Shown: one piece after another, positions 6,202-8,730 of the stretch
How positions within the stretch are numbered: the stretch's first letter is position 1
Layout of the letters: each line of letters starts with the position of its first letter
From: Bacillota bacterium
GTDB lineage: Bacteria > Bacillota > Clostridia > Saccharofermentanales > Fastidiosipilaceae
Reading direction: 5' to 3'
Length of the DNA stretch: 8,730 nt
Assembly (NCBI GenBank): GCA_023420715.1
Contig: JAEZVR010000027.1
Location: forward strand, 1-8,730
Notes under the pieces: generated by a model
What the model saw: only the letters and a program-made list of their open reading frames with translations
The model's database searches: none
Told to the model about the DNA's origin: nothing
Translations under genes and position numbers: made by a program

Positions 6202-7458
6202 CTACGCACCCGTATGTTCCGTATCTGTTTCTTCTTTTTTCTCTGCAGATTCTTCAAGCGGTACCAAATACTTTTCAATAGCGGCTTCGTGTTCTGCAAA
6301 TGAATGCGAGAAGTGATTTTCACCCTTTCCAGTTGCCACAAAGTAATAAACGTTCCGATCTTTTACATCTGGATAAAGAGCTGCTTTAATCGATTCGATA
6401 CCTGGTGAGCAAATTGGCCCAGGTGGCAAACCAGCATGTTTATAGGTGTTAAAAGGACTTTCTCGGTTAAGATCATTTTCTCTGACAATAAAAACTGGTT
6501 CGAGGCCATCTTGGCGCCGCAAATAATTGATTGTGGCACAGGATTGAAAGAGATCCTGCTTTTTTAGACGATTGTGAAAGACACGTGACACCTTATATCG
6601 ATCCGTCAAACTGCCACTTTCTTTTTCTATAATCGATGCCAAAATGATGACTTGGTCCATTGTCATCCCAAGCGATTCTGCACGCTCATAATATTCAGGC
6701 AAGAGCTTATTCTTCGTATTATCCAAAAACCGTCTGACAATTGTTTTTTCGTCAGTGTTTAGATCATAAAAATACGTATCAGGGAAGAGATAACCCTCTA
6801 AGCGATAAGGACGTTCTTCTGCTGGAATATCTCTCAAAAATGGATACTCTTCTAATAATTCCGGATCGTTAAGCGCCGCATCCAATTTTGCATCATCTAC
6901 TTGCATCCCATTCTGATGTAAGAGGTCTTTAATATCCAAATAGGTAACACCTTCAGGAAAGGTAATATCGACCGTAACGGGATCGCGGGAAAGCAAATAC
7001 ATAATCGCATCATAAGGCATGTTCTTTTTAACGAAATGCGTGCCTGATCGATACGTCCCATCATACCCATTAACTTTAGACAGAATGGTAAATAAAGAAG
7101 AACTCCTAATGACCCCAAGTTCTTCGAGTTTGCGCCCAATATCAGCAGGTCTGTCACCCACTTCTATATAAACCATGACGGCCCCTGGCGTTTTCTGATT
7201 CACCAGTTCAATGATCGGTTTCGTTGTCGGAGTTTGGCGTTGCGCATTTGGATCTGTTTCAGATGGGTTCGCTTCTTTTGCTTTGCGCGATGCTTCAAGC
7301 TGTTCTAAAACAGACTGATCGTACTGTTGTTGGCGCTGGGATTGATAAATAATGAATCGATAACCAAGCAAAAAGCCAAATCCAATAAAAAAGATAGCCA
7401 TGAGTATGATCATGGAAACACTGACAAATCGGCTAAAACTGGTTTTACGTCGAGCCAT
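6202..7458 (-). CDS. mltG: Endolytic murein transglycosylase MltG (YceG-like)
   Basis: MltG cleaves nascent glycan strands at the outer face of the membrane and is thought to set glycan length by ending synthesis. The 418-residue product has a short basic N-terminus, one membrane segment at about residues 11-34, and a polar Gln/Glu/Pro-rich linker to about 90. A LysM-like region (about 95-190, EVGDRPADIGRKLEELGVI) precedes the YceG catalytic domain. Motifs are LEGYLFPDTY (220-229), ASIIEKE (274-280) containing the catalytic glutamate, VFHNRLKK (293-300), QSCATINYL (305-313) and SPFNTYKHAGLPPGPICSPG (334-353). The acidic tail after 400 is not conserved in the family. The ATG has CAGGAG five bases upstream and is 12 bases after typA, so the two are probably cotranscribed. 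The last base of the TAG stop is 6202; no strong terminator follows directly. Confidence 0.95.
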   Translation of the reverse strand: MARRKTSFSRFVSVSMIILMAIFFIGFGFLLGYRFIIYQSQRQQQYDQSVLEQLEASRKAKEANPSETDPNAQRQTPTTKPIIELVNQKTPGAVMVYIEVGDRPADIGRKLEELGVIRSSSLFTILSKVNGYDGTYRSGTHFVKKNMPYDAIMYLLSRDPVTVDITFPEGVTYLDIKDLLHQNGMQVDDAKLDAALNDPELLEEYPFLRDIPAEERPYRLEGYLFPDTYFYDLNTDEKTIVRRFLDNTKNKLLPEYYERAESLGMTMDQVIILASIIEKESGSLTDRYKVSRVFHNRLKKQDLFQSCATINYLRRQDGLEPVFIVRENDLNRESPFNTYKHAGLPPGPICSPGIESIKAALYPDVKDRNVYYFVATGKGENHFSHSFAEHEAAIEKYLVPLEESAEKKEETDTEHTGA

Positions 7459-7470
7459 AGCTGCTCCTGA

Positions 7471-8730
7471 CTATCCCTCTTTTTTCTTGCGTGACTGTGC
7501 CTTTGCCCGCTGATCCGTATCTAAAATTGCTTTGCGAATACGAATCGAACTTGGTGTAACCTCAATCCGTTCATCCTCTGCAATAAATTCCATACATTGT
7601 TCAAGACTATATCGCAAAGGCGGTGTCAGTCTGAGTGCTTCATCCGAACCGGCCGCACGCATATTCGTCACTTGCTTCTTTTTGCACACATTAACGGTCA
7701 GATCGCCCTGCTTCGGATTTTTGCCCACGATCATGCCTTCATAGACACGCTCACCTGCTTCAATAAATAGTGCACCGCGTTCCTGCGCATTATAAAGGCC
7801 ATAAGCAGAAGCCTCACCAGCTTCCCATGCAACCAAAACCCCATGTCCGCGTGTTTCGATCTCGCCCTTCCAAGGTTCAAACCCCGAAATAATACTGTTC
7901 ATTATACCGTTGCCCCTGGTGTCGGTCAAAAACTCTGTCCGATAACCAATCAGCCCTCGCGAGGGGATTTTAAAGGCCAGTCGTGTATAACCTTTCAACG
8001 GTGGTTTCATGTCGAGCAATTCCGCGCGGCGACGACCTAATTTTTCAATCACAACGCCCACATAATCCTCAGGCACATCGACAAAAAGCTCTTCGACAGG
8101 TTCATGCTGAATACCATCTATGGACTTAATGATGACCGTCGGCCGAGAAACTTGAAATTCGTACCCGCCGCGGCGCATTTCTTCAATCAGAATACTCAGA
8201 TGTAATTCACCTCGCCCTTTAACAACATAGGCATCTGGTGATTCCGTTTCTTCAACACGCATACTCACATTGGTTTCGATTTCCTTAAACAAGCGATCCC
8301 GCAAATGTCTCGAGGTCACATACTTGCCTTCTTGCCCTGCAAATGGTGAGTTATTGACCGAAAAAGTCATCGCAATCGTTGGTTCATCGATTTTGACAAA
8401 CGGCAAAGACTCAATGCAGTCCGTTGCGCATAATGTGTCGCCAATATCGACCTGATCCAATCCAGATAAACAGATAATTTCACCCACGCCCGCCAAATCA
8501 ACGGGGACCCTCGATAAACCTTCAAAACGCAGTACTGTACCGACTTTGCCTTGTCGAGGGGGTTCATCGCTTTCAGATCTGGTAATCGCAATCGGCATGC
8601 CGGGCTTCAATATTCCCCTCATCATACGCCCAATGGCCAATCGACCAATATAAGGATCTGAATCAATATTAGAAATCAAAATTTGAAGTGGCGCATCCTC
8701 ATCGCCTTCCGGCGCAGGGATGTGCTTTAA
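7471..8730 (-). CDS. typA: Translational GTPase TypA/BipA, C-terminal two-thirds (cut by window edge)
   Basis: TypA/BipA is an EF-G-like ribosome-binding GTPase involved in stress responses and 50S assembly. The visible 419 codons stay open to the window edge. About 190 N-terminal residues with the GTP-binding motifs are missing; the family is about 605-615 long. The first visible residues, LKHIPAPEGDEDAPLQ, match the link from the G domain to domain II. Then come SNIDSDPYIGRLAIGRM (beta barrel), VKGRGELHLSILIEEMRRGG (domain III, residues about 170-189 of the fragment), and the TypA-specific C-terminal part with PSRGLIGYRTEFLTDTRGNG and MNSIISGFEPWKGE. The end LTPPLRYSLEQCMEFI then DERIEVTPSSIRIRK is typical of TypA and separates it from LepA and EF-G. 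A lysine-rich tail ends at TAG (7471). The TTG at 8679 is an internal Leu codon, not the start. Confidence 0.96.
   Translation of the reverse strand, partial: LKHIPAPEGDEDAPLQILISNIDSDPYIGRLAIGRMMRGILKPGMPIAITRSESDEPPRQGKVGTVLRFEGLSRVPVDLAGVGEIICLSGLDQVDIGDTLCATDCIESLPFVKIDEPTIAMTFSVNNSPFAGQEGKYVTSRHLRDRLFKEIETNVSMRVEETESPDAYVVKGRGELHLSILIEEMRRGGYEFQVSRPTVIIKSIDGIQHEPVEELFVDVPEDYVGVVIEKLGRRRAELLDMKPPLKGYTRLAFKIPSRGLIGYRTEFLTDTRGNGIMNSIISGFEPWKGEIETRGHGVLVAWEAGEASAYGLYNAQERGALFIEAGERVYEGMIVGKNPKQGDLTVNVCKKKQVTNMRAAGSDEALRLTPPLRYSLEQCMEFIAEDERIEVTPSSIRIRKAILDTDQRAKAQSRKKKEG

Noticed and set aside
6202..7458. QSCATINYL in MltG as a damaged active-site motif (QSDPT in Escherichia coli)
   Set aside because: From memory QSCAT is common in Clostridia MltG, the catalytic-glutamate motif ASIIEKE is intact, and the domain is full length.
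27..8455. Plus-strand open frames throughout the window
   Set aside because: All but one are antisense to well-supported ribosomal, mltG or typA genes; the frame at 5903-6112 lies in the leader and reads through its stems. None has family resemblance or a convincing binding site.
7471..8679. A complete 402-residue GTPase-like gene starting at TTG 8679
   Set aside because: The frame is open to the window edge and the residues upstream of 8679 (HIPAPEGDEDAP) match TypA, so it is a truncated view of a longer gene.

Overview
All genes in this window lie on the minus strand. They form two blocks, read from high to low coordinates. The window looks like chromosomal DNA of a bacterium in the Bacillota, most likely class Clostridia. 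The support is the standard S10-spc gene order, near-perfect GGAGG-type ribosome binding sites before almost every gene, and Clostridia-like protein features: the L2 tail, and QSCAT in the MltG motif where other bacteria have QSDPT. I cannot name a genus. I see no mobile element, CRISPR array, tRNA or rRNA.

Block 1 (8730 to 6202) is a two-gene unit. The 3' two-thirds of typA/bipA (ribosome-associated translational GTPase, cut by the window edge) is followed after 12 bases by mltG (membrane-anchored endolytic murein transglycosylase). No convincing terminator directly follows mltG.

The gap from 6201 to 5847 (about 355 bases) is the most interesting part. It holds two overlapping sigma-A-type promoter candidates (6106-6064), then a leader of about 210-225 nt rich in complementary segments. 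These include a 5' hairpin, an 8-bp long-range stem enclosing two small hairpins (one with a UUCG loop), an 8-bp hairpin that would act as antiterminator, and a good intrinsic terminator (hairpin plus six T) ending 59 bases before rpsJ. The segments are mutually exclusive in the order expected of an RNA attenuator. This suggests that transcription of the ribosomal protein operon is controlled by premature termination, possibly by one of its own products. The ligand is unknown.

Block 2 (5846 to beyond position 1) is the S10-spc operon: rpsJ, rplC, rplD, rplW, rplB, rpsS, rplV, rpsC, rplP, rpmC, rpsQ, rplN and the start of rplX (cut by the window edge). Genes are packed with 0-30 base gaps or short overlaps, including two TAATG stop/start junctions (rplD-rplW, rpsC-rplP). 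The one larger gap, rpsJ-rplC (59 bases), holds a perfect 6-bp hairpin. The products are core 30S and 50S proteins. L22 (rplV) carries an N-terminal extension of about 50 residues and starts at GTG. L23 (rplW) carries a C-terminal extension of about 20 residues. Both proteins sit at the peptide exit port. Unlike the usual Bacillota layout, rpsJ is not preceded by tuf.
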